Source: Entoloma clypeatum (Eukaryota; Basidiomycota; Agaricomycetes; Agaricales; Entolomataceae). Taken from it: DNA of 64,000 bases. Location: NCBI GenBank assembly GCA_963565915.1, contig OY751485.1, positions 4,092,001 through 4,156,000 on the forward strand, in the 5' to 3' direction. Position numbers and translations under genes: made by a program. Shown here in pieces: positions 1 to 10,343 of this stretch. How positions within the stretch are numbered: position 1 is the first letter of the stretch; each line of letters begins with the position of its first letter. The notes below the pieces were generated by a model. The model was not told the origin of the DNA. It saw only the letters and a program-made list of their open reading frames with translations, and made no database searches.

Positions 1-302
1 AGACTCCTGAGGCCTTTCCACTCCGACAAAATGATTCCATCGTCCCTGTCAGTTCCAAACGAGTCGATCTCTAGGCCGCAAGCTGCGATGGGCTGCGATG
101 AAAATGTCATCGCGGCTGCCATTGCCTAAGGTATGATATCTTATATAGCTTCTACGTACATATGCCAAGTATCTACCTACATCTGACACAGGGTCGAGGT
201 ACCATGCATAGACTGTATACATGTACATAACAGAGACTCGCTGGCAACACCCCTGCTCCATCCAATGAAAATCACGCATTGAGGACAACAGCAGGACTGC
301 AT
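1..302. other. window edge, no gene recognised
   Basis: Only short open frames without recognisable protein character are present. The stretch is downstream of the minus-strand gene that stops at 303 and may hold its 3' UTR. Confidence 0.4.
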
Positions 303-2833
303 TTACTCAAATGGATTTGTCCGACCTGCCTGAAGAGAACTTGTAATTGAGCGGGGGGCATCGGGTCATTCCAGCAGGCGATTACCTGATAGTCCCCTCC
401 CCGGTCTGGCCCTTCATTGCAACCGCACAACCAATCATGCCACCATCTCATCTCCCTCGGAGGTTCGGGCGGTTCGCGTGAACCCGTCATGCTTGGAGGG
501 GAGGTCGGACGATGAGGAGTGTCAACAGGCGGGGGAGGGGTGCGTGGTGGTGGTAAATCGAGTGGCCGTGGTGGTGGTGGTGCTCTCGACCCAGAGGAAG
601 TTGGGGAAGGAAGTAGGGCAGAATTGGAGGTGGAGGGATGGAGATGGATGTCCAAGGAGGTGTTAATGGAAGCCTTCTGTGAGTATGCGTCGGCGAAAGG
701 GGAGATGGGCTCTGGAGGGTTAGCAAACGGGTCGTCCGACTCTGCAAAGCTCCTCATGGAAGAGGATGGGGATGGGGAAGGGGTGGGCGTCGGGCTAGCA
801 TTTATAGCTTCCATAGCAGCAGTGCTGACGTTTTCCTGTGATCCTAGGGGGACATGGGTTCCGAGGTCTTTCGTTGTCGGCCGCTGCGAGCTCCTCCCTG
901 TCAATAACAGACTGGCTCGTCCGGTTATTTCTCCCAGTACAGACGACGTCGGTTGCATAGAATCCCTTGCGTGTTTTCTCCGTTGTCGTTCGGCTACTTC
1001 CCATCGCCTCAAGTTCTATGAAATGAAGGATCTGAGGACCATTTTCTAAACACAGCCTAATATTTACCTCCTTGACTTGTCGTGTCTCTGCCTCGTTGTC
1101 GTTCATGGGTGGATATGTCGAAGGATCCGTTTCGTCGAACCGTTCGTCACTGTCAAATTGGTCCAACGGGATATCTGCCTCTTTCTGTTTGCCTTTAGTG
1201 GCCGAGGTACCAGCCTCGTCAGGAAGCCATGTCCGTCCATATGTAGAGGCGCTTGTTGAGGGAGATGGGGCCGACGGAGAAAGCGAACGTGGGGTGACCG
1301 TCTCTATGGACGAAATGGAGGTCATGGGTATGTGTTGAGTCCGCTGTGCGTGTGCTTAAGTCTAAGATCAGGTATGTACCAATCTCGTGACGCGTATATT
1401 GTCCATAAGACTAGTCTACACACGGTCTGCAACCAAGAACGATAACGGTTCGGGGGTCAGAATCGTCCGTCTCCCTTCTTCCAACTATCATCATACTCAA
1501 AAGTCGCCTCTTCAGCCATGTCATGTCGTAATCCAGACGATTTGGGAGCACTGTTGTGCAATATCGGCACATTATCATCGTACAATGCGGTCTGGGCGCT
1601 ATTGCCGTTCCCAGGCAGGGAAAGAATCGATGCACGAGCAGTTTCTCTCATCTGCTGGAGATTCTGATGGAAAGCATTCTAGAAAGAGAAATAGATCAGT
1701 CATTTTCATGCGAGATGCCTTTCGACTAGACGAACTTGTTCACGCCAGTATTGGAGACGCTTCTCGCGCTCTTCATCACGCTGTTTCTTGTGAGTGAAGT
1801 AGAGGGCAAACAAGGTCCCGAACATTCCTATTTGTGAGAAGAAGAAATCAGAGCTCGACACAAAAAGACCGGCAAGACGGTAATCACCACCAAAGATGCC
1901 AAAGCCAACCAAAACGTAGACCCATGAGGCGAAGTGGTGTGGCACGGATGCACTCACACCACAGAGACCGGTGCTTTGACAATTCCACGTACTGCACCTG
2001 CAACGAAGAACGCTCGTCAATACAATATACGACGGATCCATTTCATACTGACTGTTTGTCAGCTGAGCATGACTGTCCAACTGCCAGTTCTGACTTGCAC
2101 ACGAGAGCTTGGGAATCGCAGTATAAACCGGGTTGGCAGTTGCCTCTGTATTCATGAGGTCAATTAGATGTAGTAGAGTCGAGGGACGAATGCCGACGGA
2201 CCGAGAGACGATGTCCAAAAACTCCCCGATCGACTCATAGGCGATGTATGCTGTATTTTCAACGACGCAAGCAGTTCCAAGGGTAGCATTGGTCCACCTG
2301 AAAGCTAAATCATCAGACGCTTGCCGACCTAATGCCGAGACACGGGGACGCACATGCATATGTTGTTGAGGCAGACGGAACCATTATAGTTGGTGCCCCT
2401 CCCGGTTGTATCTGCTAGCTGTTTGTAGTTGGGCGGCCCTTCGCATTGATCTTTTGGACCTAGTGTTAGTGTCGACGAGGGCAACAGTGGAACGTTTGAA
2501 CTAGCCATCACGATTCAGTTGGCAGGAGCTACCGACGGACAGGACGGATTGGCATGCATCCTCCTCATCTGGACAGAACTGTCCTGTTGGACATTTTGGA
2601 GGAAGTTTGTCCCCAGGTTGATAACCGAACGGAAAGTCGTCTTTCCTGCACTCCTTGAGGGCACAGACGCCGGCGGCTGAGCAATATGTTCTCGAGTCGC
2701 ATTGGTCCCAGAACTGATAACTGCCAATCTGGAGACGGCTGAGGCTCTGATTGCAGCTCGAGCCCTTTGTGAGATTTCCAGCTCGCACGAGGGAGAAAGA
2801 AGAAAATAAAAGGAAAGTGAGTGGATACAGCAT
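303..2833 (-). CDS. Cys-rich single-pass membrane protein, function unknown (possibly two genes)
   Basis: The first ATG (2833) opens a hydrophobic signal peptide, MLYPLTFLLFSSFSLVRAG. A Cys-rich ectodomain follows (about 16 Cys, with short motifs such as CEGPP and CMCVP). One membrane segment is created by removing an intron at 1828-1887 (WVYVLVGFGIFG joined to GMFGTLFALYF). Next come a basic-acidic juxtamembrane coil (KKQRDEEREKRLQYWREQ) and a disordered tail rich in Ser and Pro with long polyproline runs. The last exons end WWHDWLCGCNEGPDRGGDYQ and then AGRTNPFE, with TAA at 303-305. Type I topology and a cytosolic tail follow from the signal peptide and charge pattern. No domain family is recognised. 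The join between about 1457 and 1325 is unresolved: a stop (TGA at 1457) closes the juxtamembrane exon, and the tail could be a second gene starting at ATG 1325. Exon borders are approximate. Confidence 0.5.
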
Positions 2834-2859
2834 CGAATGTTTCAATTACGTAACACACC
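2834..2859. promoter_or_regulatory. 26-bp divergent intergenic region
   Basis: Only 26 bp separate the inferred start codons of the minus-strand membrane protein (2833) and the plus-strand Smr gene (2860). Promoters and 5' UTRs must therefore overlap the neighbouring gene, or one start lies further in. Confidence 0.4.
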
Positions 2860-3757
2860 ATGCTCTCCTCCATCCTCAGCTTTTTCGTCAATCTATTCTG
2901 CCGTCCTGAACAGCAGCAACCACAACCACAACCACAACCACAGCAGCCACACAGACCATCACGCCCATTCACCCATGGCCACGATTCAAACCAGATCAAT
3001 CAATCCAACGAGTACTACCTCGGCCTGCGCTCCCGCGCTAACGAGGAGGGCGATGCCATGGCCAAGTGCTTTGACCAGGGCCACCAGGCGTACTCCAGCG
3101 GCGACAAGGCTGGCGCAAAGACCCTATCCAACAGGGGCAAAGAGCACCAGCAGAAAATGGAGGCCTTGAACAAGGAAGCAAGCGACTGGATATATAGTGG
3201 TATACACTCGGTCGTCCTTGTGGCCACAGAACAAGCAATGACCATGAGATGAATCTATAGAGAATAACAAGGTATCTCTGCCATGGGTCCACGCCCCGTT
3301 CATTAAAGCACGAGGCCTGTTAGGACAGTAAGCTTGGCGAAGTCGACCTGCATGGTCTTTATGTCAAAGAAGCTATAGCACGCACTGACCAGGCCATCGA
3401 AGAGGCGAAAAGGAGAGGAGATGGCGAGCTTCATCTCATAGTCGGTCTGTATCAATTCTGTGGGCGCAGTCGGATGTCCTGACATGCTGCCTTTCAGGCA
3501 AGGGGCTCCACTCCAAGGGGGGTGCTGCCAAGATCAAGCCGGCCATTGAAGAGCTCATGCAAAAGTGCGTCAAAACCCTCGATCTACACTCCATACCACC
3601 CAACCTCACTATCAGGCATAAGCTGCGTGCAGAGCTTGACCCTCGCAACGGTGGGGTTCTCGTCGTGCAAATCAATTCAGCCACAGACAGAGGCTTTGAT
3701 CCTGACGAAATTGCACGTCGGTTGGCCCGCGACGATGGGGGTTGTACGATTATGTAG
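2860..3757 (+). CDS. DUF1771-Smr domain protein with C-terminal CaaX box
   Basis: Four exons are inferred: 2860-3199, 3261-3271 (an 11-nt micro-exon), 3324-3444 and 3498-3757. They encode 243 aa. After a Gln/Pro-rich N-terminus comes a DUF1771 helical domain (YLGLRSRANEEGDAMAKCF to WIYSENNK). The Smr domain follows, with VDLHGLYVKEAI and, split by the third intron, IVGKGLHSKGGAAKIKPAI. These are the DxHG and GxGxHS signatures of MutS2-like Smr nucleases. Eukaryotic DUF1771-Smr proteins of this type (human N4BP2, yeast Cue2) act in RNA cleavage linked to ribosome quality control. The last residues are GGCTIM, a good CaaX prenylation motif, which suggests membrane attachment. Start is the first ATG in frame (CACCATGC context). 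The family call is firm; the substrate is unknown. Confidence 0.88.
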
Positions 3758-3943
3758 ACGAGTTGTGGTTTCACTTATATTCAAAATATATATACCAAAT
3801 CTCCACCTTTTATTGGTAAGATTGATTTCAATAAGAGACGACTTCTGTACAAAAAAGGTGCATGACAGAAAAATGCCCCACACCAAAGAAAAGAAATGTT
3901 GGAGATGGTAAGGGACTGGGCATATTCCAAATCCAAATTCTGC
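3758..3943. other. short convergent intergenic region
   Basis: AT-rich stretch between the stop codons of the Smr gene (+) and the antizyme gene (-). It includes a run TATATATA near 3783 that may serve 3'-end formation for both. No gene seen. Confidence 0.4.
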
Positions 3944-5059
3944 TTATATTTCGAGCCCGACGAGTACATAGGCTGGGTTGGCCTTGTAGACAGGTTTTGT
4001 GACGACAGTTCCGCCAACGTACATCAGAGAGTGCAACAGAGCGCCCAAGTTCGGGGACAATCGCTCCAGTGCAATGATGAGGGCAGAACATCCGAGACGC
4101 TCATCAGCCAGATCCAGGAGGGCAACAATGCTGAGAAGATTGGAAACTAAGTTGAAAGGGAAGGCGGATATGAATGACCGATACGCACCTTTCCCGGAGG
4201 CTAACGGACTCTGCGCTCTTACCGTCCACATACAAGGTCTTGGGCTGTCCAGGAAGTTCAAGTACCATACCGTCAAAGACCGCACCCATATTTGGAGCAG
4301 AGATGGAGACCTTCTTGGCGTGTGGTAATGCTCGAAGACCTTGTTGAGGGAACAGGCACATCAGGAATTCGAGTGTGTCATTCTCATGTTTGTGGGATAA
4401 GGTGGGCGGCGACCCTGATTCGAGGCTCCCGAAATCACTGCCATCGTCAGGTGTCAAGGGAGGAGTGGAGAGATCGGGGTCGGTGCTTGGGAAACTTGCA
4501 CGAGGACACGGAATGGGACGGGAAGAATTTAGATAATTATGGTTCGGGTTTGTATGAGGAATATTGATCGACTTGGAAAAGTGAAGAGAGCGAGGAGAAG
4601 GTGGAGAGGTGGAGAAATCAGACGCCGGACTGCCTGTCACACAGTCCGACGACCCTCTATCAGGAGGGCATTTTACTTTGGGGGCGTCAAAAGCGCCACT
4701 GTGAAGAAGTGGAAGTGTCAGTATGTCAAGAAGAGGCGGTTGCTGGATCAGGCCGTACCCCGGGTCCGCCAGAGAAGGTAGTGGAGTAATAGTACATGTC
4801 ATTGGTGCCCTGGAGGTGGCACACAGCAAGCACACTGGGTTCGGTGGTGTCGAAAGGAAGAGAAGCCCCATCTCCAACGGTTTGACGACCGTTGCTGGAG
4901 GAGGAGAAAAGTTACAGTCAGCGTATTGAGAAGACGGATGGGGGCATACGTGGGGCAAAGACTAGATTTTTGTTTTAGAATATTGCTCATCGGATTCAAC
5001 GACATATTCTGCCAACTTGGTAGACTTTGGAGGGATTCAAATGAATTCAAGACTTTCAT
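3944..5059 (-). CDS. OAZ1: ornithine decarboxylase antizyme, requires +1 ribosomal frameshift
   Basis: Antizyme binds ornithine decarboxylase, sends it to the proteasome and blocks polyamine uptake. Four exons are inferred (5059-4950, 4894-4759, 4698-4189, 4130-3944) with GT-AG introns of 55, 60 and 58 nt. Exons 1 and 2 plus three codons form ORF1, which starts MKVLNSFESLQ and ends STTFSGGPG-WRF-stop. ORF2 continues in the +1 frame from DAPKVK to VLVGLEI-stop (TAA at 3944-3946). The summed length divides by three only if one base is skipped (313 aa). The C-terminal part has the antizyme fold pattern: YVDGKSAESVSLRE, IVALLDLADERLGCSALII, LLHSLMYVGG. ORF1 ending in GPG-W-x-x-stop matches vertebrate antizyme 1, where GPGPRWCS precedes the shift. 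The ORF1/ORF2 spacer is longer and more Ser/Pro-rich than in animals. Confidence 0.87.
4687..4698 (-). promoter_or_regulatory. programmed +1 frameshift site, TGG CGC TTT TGA
   Basis: Read on the minus strand, exon 3 begins directly with TGG CGC TTT TGA CGC CCC. In frame 0 translation stops at TGA (4687-4689). Slipping one base after TTT gives GAC GCC CCC and enters the long ORF2. The animal antizyme consensus is TGG TGC TCC TGA TGC CCC, so the layout and the base after the stop region are conserved while the P-site codon is TTT instead of TCC. The site starts at the first base after a 3' splice site (cttcttcaCAG, intron 4699-4758). High polyamine would be expected to raise shifting. The mechanism is inferred from homology. 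Confidence 0.78.
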
Positions 5060-5382
5060 CTGCCATCAGCGGGACGCCCAACGAGACGAGACCAACGAGA
5101 CCAACGACGTACCTGACAGTTACAAACCAAGAGATACAAAACAGACCAAAAGTCTCACCAGACACCAAACACGCACAAATACCCCCCATCACACCTTCGA
5201 TTTTGGGTGCACGAGCTCAACACCGTCACAGACAGCGACCTCAACACTTGTGAGTACCTCTCTAGCCCGTCCTTCCCCACATCTCCACCGTCTCGGCCGG
5301 TCTCATGAACGGCGCAGACGTCCAAGTGGATGGATGTCATATCTCTCCTCCGGATGCTCACCACCCATAGCCCATAGAAAAC
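5060..5382. promoter_or_regulatory. shared upstream region of antizyme (-) and RPS2 (+), with a 5'-UTR intron
   Basis: 323 bp between divergent start codons. On the plus side a likely 5'-UTR intron runs from the donor GTGAGT at 5250 to CCCATAG at 5370, ending 12 bp before the RPS2 ATG. A leader intron is common in ribosomal protein genes of fungi. No clear TATA box is seen. Confidence 0.45.
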
Positions 5383-6266
5383 ATGGCCGACGCTGCAAGA
5401 GGACGAGGTGGATTTGGACGTGGACGCGGCGACAGGGGACGTGGACGCAGAGGGACACGCCGTGGGGGACGCAAGGACGATGAGAAGGAATGGTGAGTGC
5501 CTCGATCGTCCCCGCATCCTCTCGCGCGAACCTCATCGATCAGGGTCCCCGTCACAAAATTGGGCCGCCTAGTCAAGGACGGAAAAATCAAATCTATGGA
5601 GGAAATCTACCTATTCTCGCTCCCCGTCAAGGAGTACCAGATCATCGACTTCTTCCTCCCAAAACTCAAGGATGAGGTTATGAAAATCATGCCTGTTCAG
5701 AAGCAGACTCAGGCCGGTCAGCGCACGCGCTTCAAGGCTTTCGTTGCCATCGGAGACTCTGACGGTCACGTCGGCCTCGGCGTCAAGTGCGCCAAGGAAG
5801 TCGCCACCGCCATCCGTGGCGCCATCATCCTCGCCAAGCTTTCCGTCATTCCCGTGAGGAGAGGTTACTGGGGTGCTGCCCTTGGAGAGCCACACACTGT
5901 GCCCTCGAAGGTCAGCGGGAAGGTCGGCTCGGTCATGTGCCGCCTAATTCCTGCTCCCCGTGGAACCGGTATCGTTGCTGCTCCGGCCTCGAAGCGTCTG
6001 CTGCAACTCGCCGGCGTTGAGGATGTGTACACGCAATCAAAGGGTTCGACAGCGACGATGGGTAACTTTTTGAAAGCGACGTTTGCCGCGGTAAGTGTGT
6101 TCTCCCGACGACGCATCTTGCAGCAACTCATGAGACTCTGCGCAAGATCACGAAAACATATGCGTTCTTGACACCCGATCTGTGGCGCGAGATTCCCGTG
6201 TCGAAGTTCCCTTACGACGAGCACAGTGCCCACCTCCAGCTTTCAGGAGGCAAGAAGGCGTACTGA
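5383..6266 (+). CDS. RPS2: 40S ribosomal protein uS5 (Rps2)
   Basis: Three exons (5383-5492, 5544-6090, 6147-6266) encode 258 aa. The N-terminus is an Arg/Gly-rich tail ([16 protein letters not shown]) as in other eukaryotic uS5 proteins. The S5 double-stranded RNA binding region follows ([18 protein letters not shown] context) and then the S5 C-terminal domain ([56 protein letters not shown]). The end is [13 protein letters not shown] and LSGGKKAY. Length and order are those of the family. The protein sits at the 40S mRNA entry channel and helps decoding accuracy. The third exon uses the acceptor GCGCAAG just before ATC, which keeps the conserved ATF-AA-ITKTY junction. Confidence 0.96.
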
Positions 6267-6471
6267 GCATTTTTATTTTCTGATGTATATGTAGTTGCAT
6301 AACATGCTGTTTTGAAACTTTTTCTTCTGTCGTGTGGACTTGTTTGTTCTGTTCCCCCCATGGCCGTCGAGCGCCAGTCGTATCTTCGGTCGCTCTCGAC
6401 GCTCTGCACCCGCTCTTTGCGCGACCTTCAGGCCAGACCTGACAAGTCCCGCCGCCGCACCCTTCGCCTCG

Positions 6472-7884
6472 ATGGCCCCAACGTCTGCCCGCCCAGCGCG
6501 GGCGACCTCCAGCGGCAAGCACGCCATTCAAATCTTGTTCTTGCATTAATCCTTCTTCAGCCTAGGCGAAAGTGCAAGCTTCTCGCCCACCGACGACCGG
6601 CATCCAAACTGGGTTCTAGCCAGCATCGACCGCTCCGAGATCCCTGAGCTTCGACGCCCTCCTGTTGATCCGCGCAAGGCTCGACGGCACTGCACGGATT
6701 TTGGTCTGGGGCGAGATGCACCACCCGCTCTCCCCATGATCCCTCAGCCTTCTCCTTCGCCGCCGGCCCCAGCTCATTCAAGCCTGGAGTCGACGCCTCT
6801 CGCCATGTACACAGAGACAGAAGCAGACTCAGACACGTCTTCCAACCTAGAATTCTCCTTCCCGCAACCTCCTCCGCTCTATGGGTCAATGCGTTTACGT
6901 CGTATGCACAGCTCGCCCCTGTTCACTCCAGATGACACCAACGCGATCAAGTATCTGTTGAAGAAACGCTACGGAGCCGGACCCGTCGCGGCCGGTGACT
7001 TTTCCCCTACCCAGTCCGACGATTGGGAAGGTTCCGACGACATTTTGAAAGATCTGCTCGAAGAACAATCCTTGATGGACTTGAAGATGCCTTCCCTGGA
7101 CCAAATATCGAAACAACTATTTGCCGAGAGCGACGTGCACGAGCTTGAAGATCCGCTGCCTCCATCTCCGATCACACCAGTATCTGACATCTCAACTCTT
7201 CCTTCTCGCTTCCCATCGACACTCAGCACAAGCACAGTAAGTAATGCGAGGGCCACTAAAGGACATGATGAAGAACTCGGGTTTCTGAAGCCCTGCAAAC
7301 TGCCTTTGGTGGACAAGATCGAGGCGTCTCCCACGCAAGATTGTTCCGCATTACCTGTTACCGAAATCTTGCAGTCGCTGGATCGCCTGCATCTCAGCAT
7401 GGAAAAGCTGAAGACGTACAACCCACATCAACAGCCGCACAACCACGCCGCCATCGTACCTTGGGAATATCAACTCCAACCCAAAGCAAGACATGGCTCC
7501 GTACCAGTACCGACCTCACGACAGCTGCATCACCATCCGCCGTCGCTTGCTACCGCAGGACGCCAGAAGCCAACACATCGCTCTCATCTATCTGCCCCTT
7601 TGACTGGTCTGGGCATCGCCAACGTACATACAGCCGCCTCTGGGGGTCAGAAAGGCTTGGGCACTCCGTTCCATCATCGTTCGACTCGAAGTCAACCCGT
7701 CGCTCGCTTACTCTCACAGCAAGAATGCCAGCCCAAGTCTTTTATCGACATCACTCCAGAACAAGAGGAACGCCATCCGTCAACGTTCCGTGCGCGAAAG
7801 GACCGATTGAAGAAGCTGTTCGCTCGGGCGAGTGGTATGCTCGGATGGAATAAGGGTTTCGGTCGCAAAGGGAGTGTTCTCTAA
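6472..7884 (+). CDS. low-complexity protein, function unknown
   Basis: Two exons (6472-6514, 6566-7884) joined by a 51-nt GC-AG intron (donor GCAAGC, acceptor CCTAG) give 453 aa. The start MAPTSARPARATSS is the first ATG in the frame that stays open through the join. A conserved-looking block near residues 30-75 (HPNWVLASIDRSEIPELRRP) is followed by a Ser/Pro-rich disordered body. A short helical stretch (TPDDTNAIKYLLKKRYG) and a basic C-terminus (RKDRLKKLFARASGMLGW) can be seen. No known domain, signal peptide or membrane segment. It lies 205 bp downstream of RPS2 on the same strand. It could start further 3' at ATG 6736 if the intron is not real. Confidence 0.62.
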
Positions 7885-8103
7885 AGTCTGATATGAACTT
7901 TCACTATTGCATGTATTCGTGTCGTTTTGTACAAAGAATGAAATAGTCCATGTAAGGCAGACGATGTGAAATGTTGAAAGGTTCATGTTCACGCATTGTC
8001 AGGCAGGGCGAAAGTTTGGAAACCTTGATCCATACATAACATCACAGGGGCTAGCAATACAATGAAACGAATAGTATGAGAATGAGATTCCAAGTTCGAA
8101 CCT

Positions 8104-10232
8104 TTACTTGTTGTGTGGAGTATAGCAAGAAATGAAAAGTGGGCATTGGCTTCCTTCCTTGTACCTTCCAGATATGTAAGGTCGCGTCAATACACTGCAA
8201 GCTCGCAAATGTGAGCTAATGCCACCTCACGCTACTGAATCCATTACTCACACATTAGCTTTGAAGATCTTATCACCTGTTCCATCGAAGACGAAATTTG
8301 TGAGTAGAATGTACAGGAATGTTTTGATTTCTATCATTGAAAATCGCATCCCGATGCACGACTGTAGATACTGTCAATTGTTCCGCTTGCTTTGGTAGGA
8401 GAGACTGAATGCACACACACGAGGACCGGCAGAGAAGCTCAAAGTATTGGAAAATAAGCCAGGAAGCTGAGATGCAGCTTCTGGTAAGTTATCCCACCTA
8501 TCGGGGCTATACGGGATTACAATCAGCCCGCAAGAAAATGGCCTAGTGACCGAGTTCGAACTCACTTGAAAGTCCAAGCGTCATCACCCCATATCGCCTT
8601 ATCCAGATTGAAACCCTCAACAGCTACATGGACGAAACTTCCCTTCGGTATGGTGATGCTCCGCCGGCCTTCATCAACGGTGCCGTCGCGCTTATGCACA
8701 GGGTACGTTGTAGGCATTTCATCGTCCTTGGTGGCTACACGGATAGACGAATGTACAGGCGGTACGAGGCGAAGCGATTCCCGGGCGACGTTGTGCAGGA
8801 ACGCCAGGTTTGCGATCGCATCGTACAGTGACCCAACTTCGCCTTCAGTGAGGCTGGATAAACTTTGCGCAGTGGGAGGTGCAACGGAAAAGAGTTCTGC
8901 TCGTAGACGGGATTGGATGGCAGGATTTTCTGCTAACAGGAGCAACGTCCATGTCAGACTCAATGACGAGGTGTCTGAGCCGGCGAACATGAACGTGTTG
9001 ATATTGTTCAGGATATCTTCGTCCGAAATACGGTGTTCTGGGGCGAGGTCCGTTGCTATATTTGATTTTACTGCGCAGAGAGTGTTTTGAGTTCCCTGTC
9101 TCATCAAAATGGTTCATAACATACGCAACAAACTCAGGAGATCTTTGCCAGCATTAACTGAACCAGCTTTATCCCCTTCAACGATTTTCCGTTTTTTCTC
9201 TTGCACAAGCTGTCCTGCAACCCTAAGGATAACTTTTTGACATCGATGCACAGTACGCATTGTTCTGTCCGGCTAAGGGTGCTATCATATACATGAGAGG
9301 ACCAGAAATATCAAAAGTAATCACAAATGTCCGACTCAAGAATGGCAGATATATGTTCATGAGCGTCCTGCCAATGCCGCCCTGGGAGATGGCCACTTCG
9401 AACATTTCCTTGTAAGCACAGAAGAGCTCATTGGACTCGTCCTGTATCGCATTGAACTCGTAATCAAACCCTAGGGCGAAGCAGAGTTTCAGCCACTTGC
9501 AACTTTAAAATGACAAGATTTACCTGCTGAGCCGATGACATCAAAGGTTGCCCTGCTGATCCAATGACAAACATCGATTTTGAGGCTTGCGTAGGAGGAG
9601 GGTGAGGGCTTTTCGACCCCTTGTACGATCATGTCCCTCCAGCGGTCCTTCAATTCGTTCCCTTTGCGAAAAACGAGGGGCACCAATGCGCGCATGTTCT
9701 GTATCGAAAATGCCGGAGTACAGACGCGGCGCTGGCGCTTATGGACTTGACCCTCGGCAGCGAGCATTCCACATCCAATAAGGCTGGTTATAAGCCTACG
9801 GGACTGCCATGGCTTCTCGTAGACGGTGGAATTCTTGAGGACATGGGCGACGGAAACCGGGTCGAGTGTGAGGAGCCGCTCATCCCACTGAGAAAGAAAG
9901 GTCTGGTAACTTTCAGCATAAGAGAGTTACAAAAAACATACTGGACCAACGCCCCGGATTCTGATTGATCGGCCGTATTTGCGCACAAAAGTTTCATGTA
10001 CTCTGGGCGAGATAGAGGGTCTGGAGAAGGCATTCGAACGCATCAATGGGACCTAGAGGTGGGGAAACACGCACTCCAGAACCGCAAACAGATGATTTTT
10101 GAATAAGCCGGGCGATGGTGGACCAGCGACTTGCTGCAAGGGATTCCATCTTGGAGCAATGAATACTTGGTGGATAACCCACAACAGCGATGCAAAGATC
10201 ACGGAGAGGACAAAGAGAAGAAAGGGGAACAT
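8104..10232 (-). CDS. cytochrome P450 monooxygenase
   Basis: Multi-exon gene. The start MFPFLLFVLSVIFASLLWVI is an N-terminal membrane anchor followed by the hinge PPSPG, as in microsomal P450s. The C-helix region reads HKRQRRVCTPAFS. The I-helix oxygen-binding motif is FMFAGSDTSS, the K-helix ExxR is ESLRL, and the heme-binding loop is FSAGPRSCIG. The heme loop is split by an intron (8362-8418) between the Arg and Ser codons. The C-terminus VLTRPYISGRYKEGSQCP is typical of basidiomycete families. All catalytic landmarks are intact, so the gene should be functional. It would act at the ER with a cytochrome P450 reductase; the substrate cannot be told. No biosynthetic genes lie nearby. Family number not assigned; internal splice sites were only partly checked. 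Confidence 0.9.
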
Positions 10233-10343
10233 GGCTGTCGTTTGCAGAGCTCGCGACCATTTTACCCGCCAGACAATAAGGGCCTCATTGCAAATGGTAA
10301 ATTGCCAACACGTGGATCACATTATTCTACACCCTACGCGCAT

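Noticed and set aside
2914..2945. CAACCA repeat as a microsatellite of interest
   Set aside because: It is in frame and encodes the Gln/Pro linker of the Smr protein; ordinary coding low complexity.
4104..4958. A single 284-codon minus-strand frame as the whole antizyme
   Set aside because: Its first codon is not ATG, its 5' half reads through two good introns, and it lacks the C-terminal exon; the frameshift model explains ORF1, ORF2 and all splice sites.
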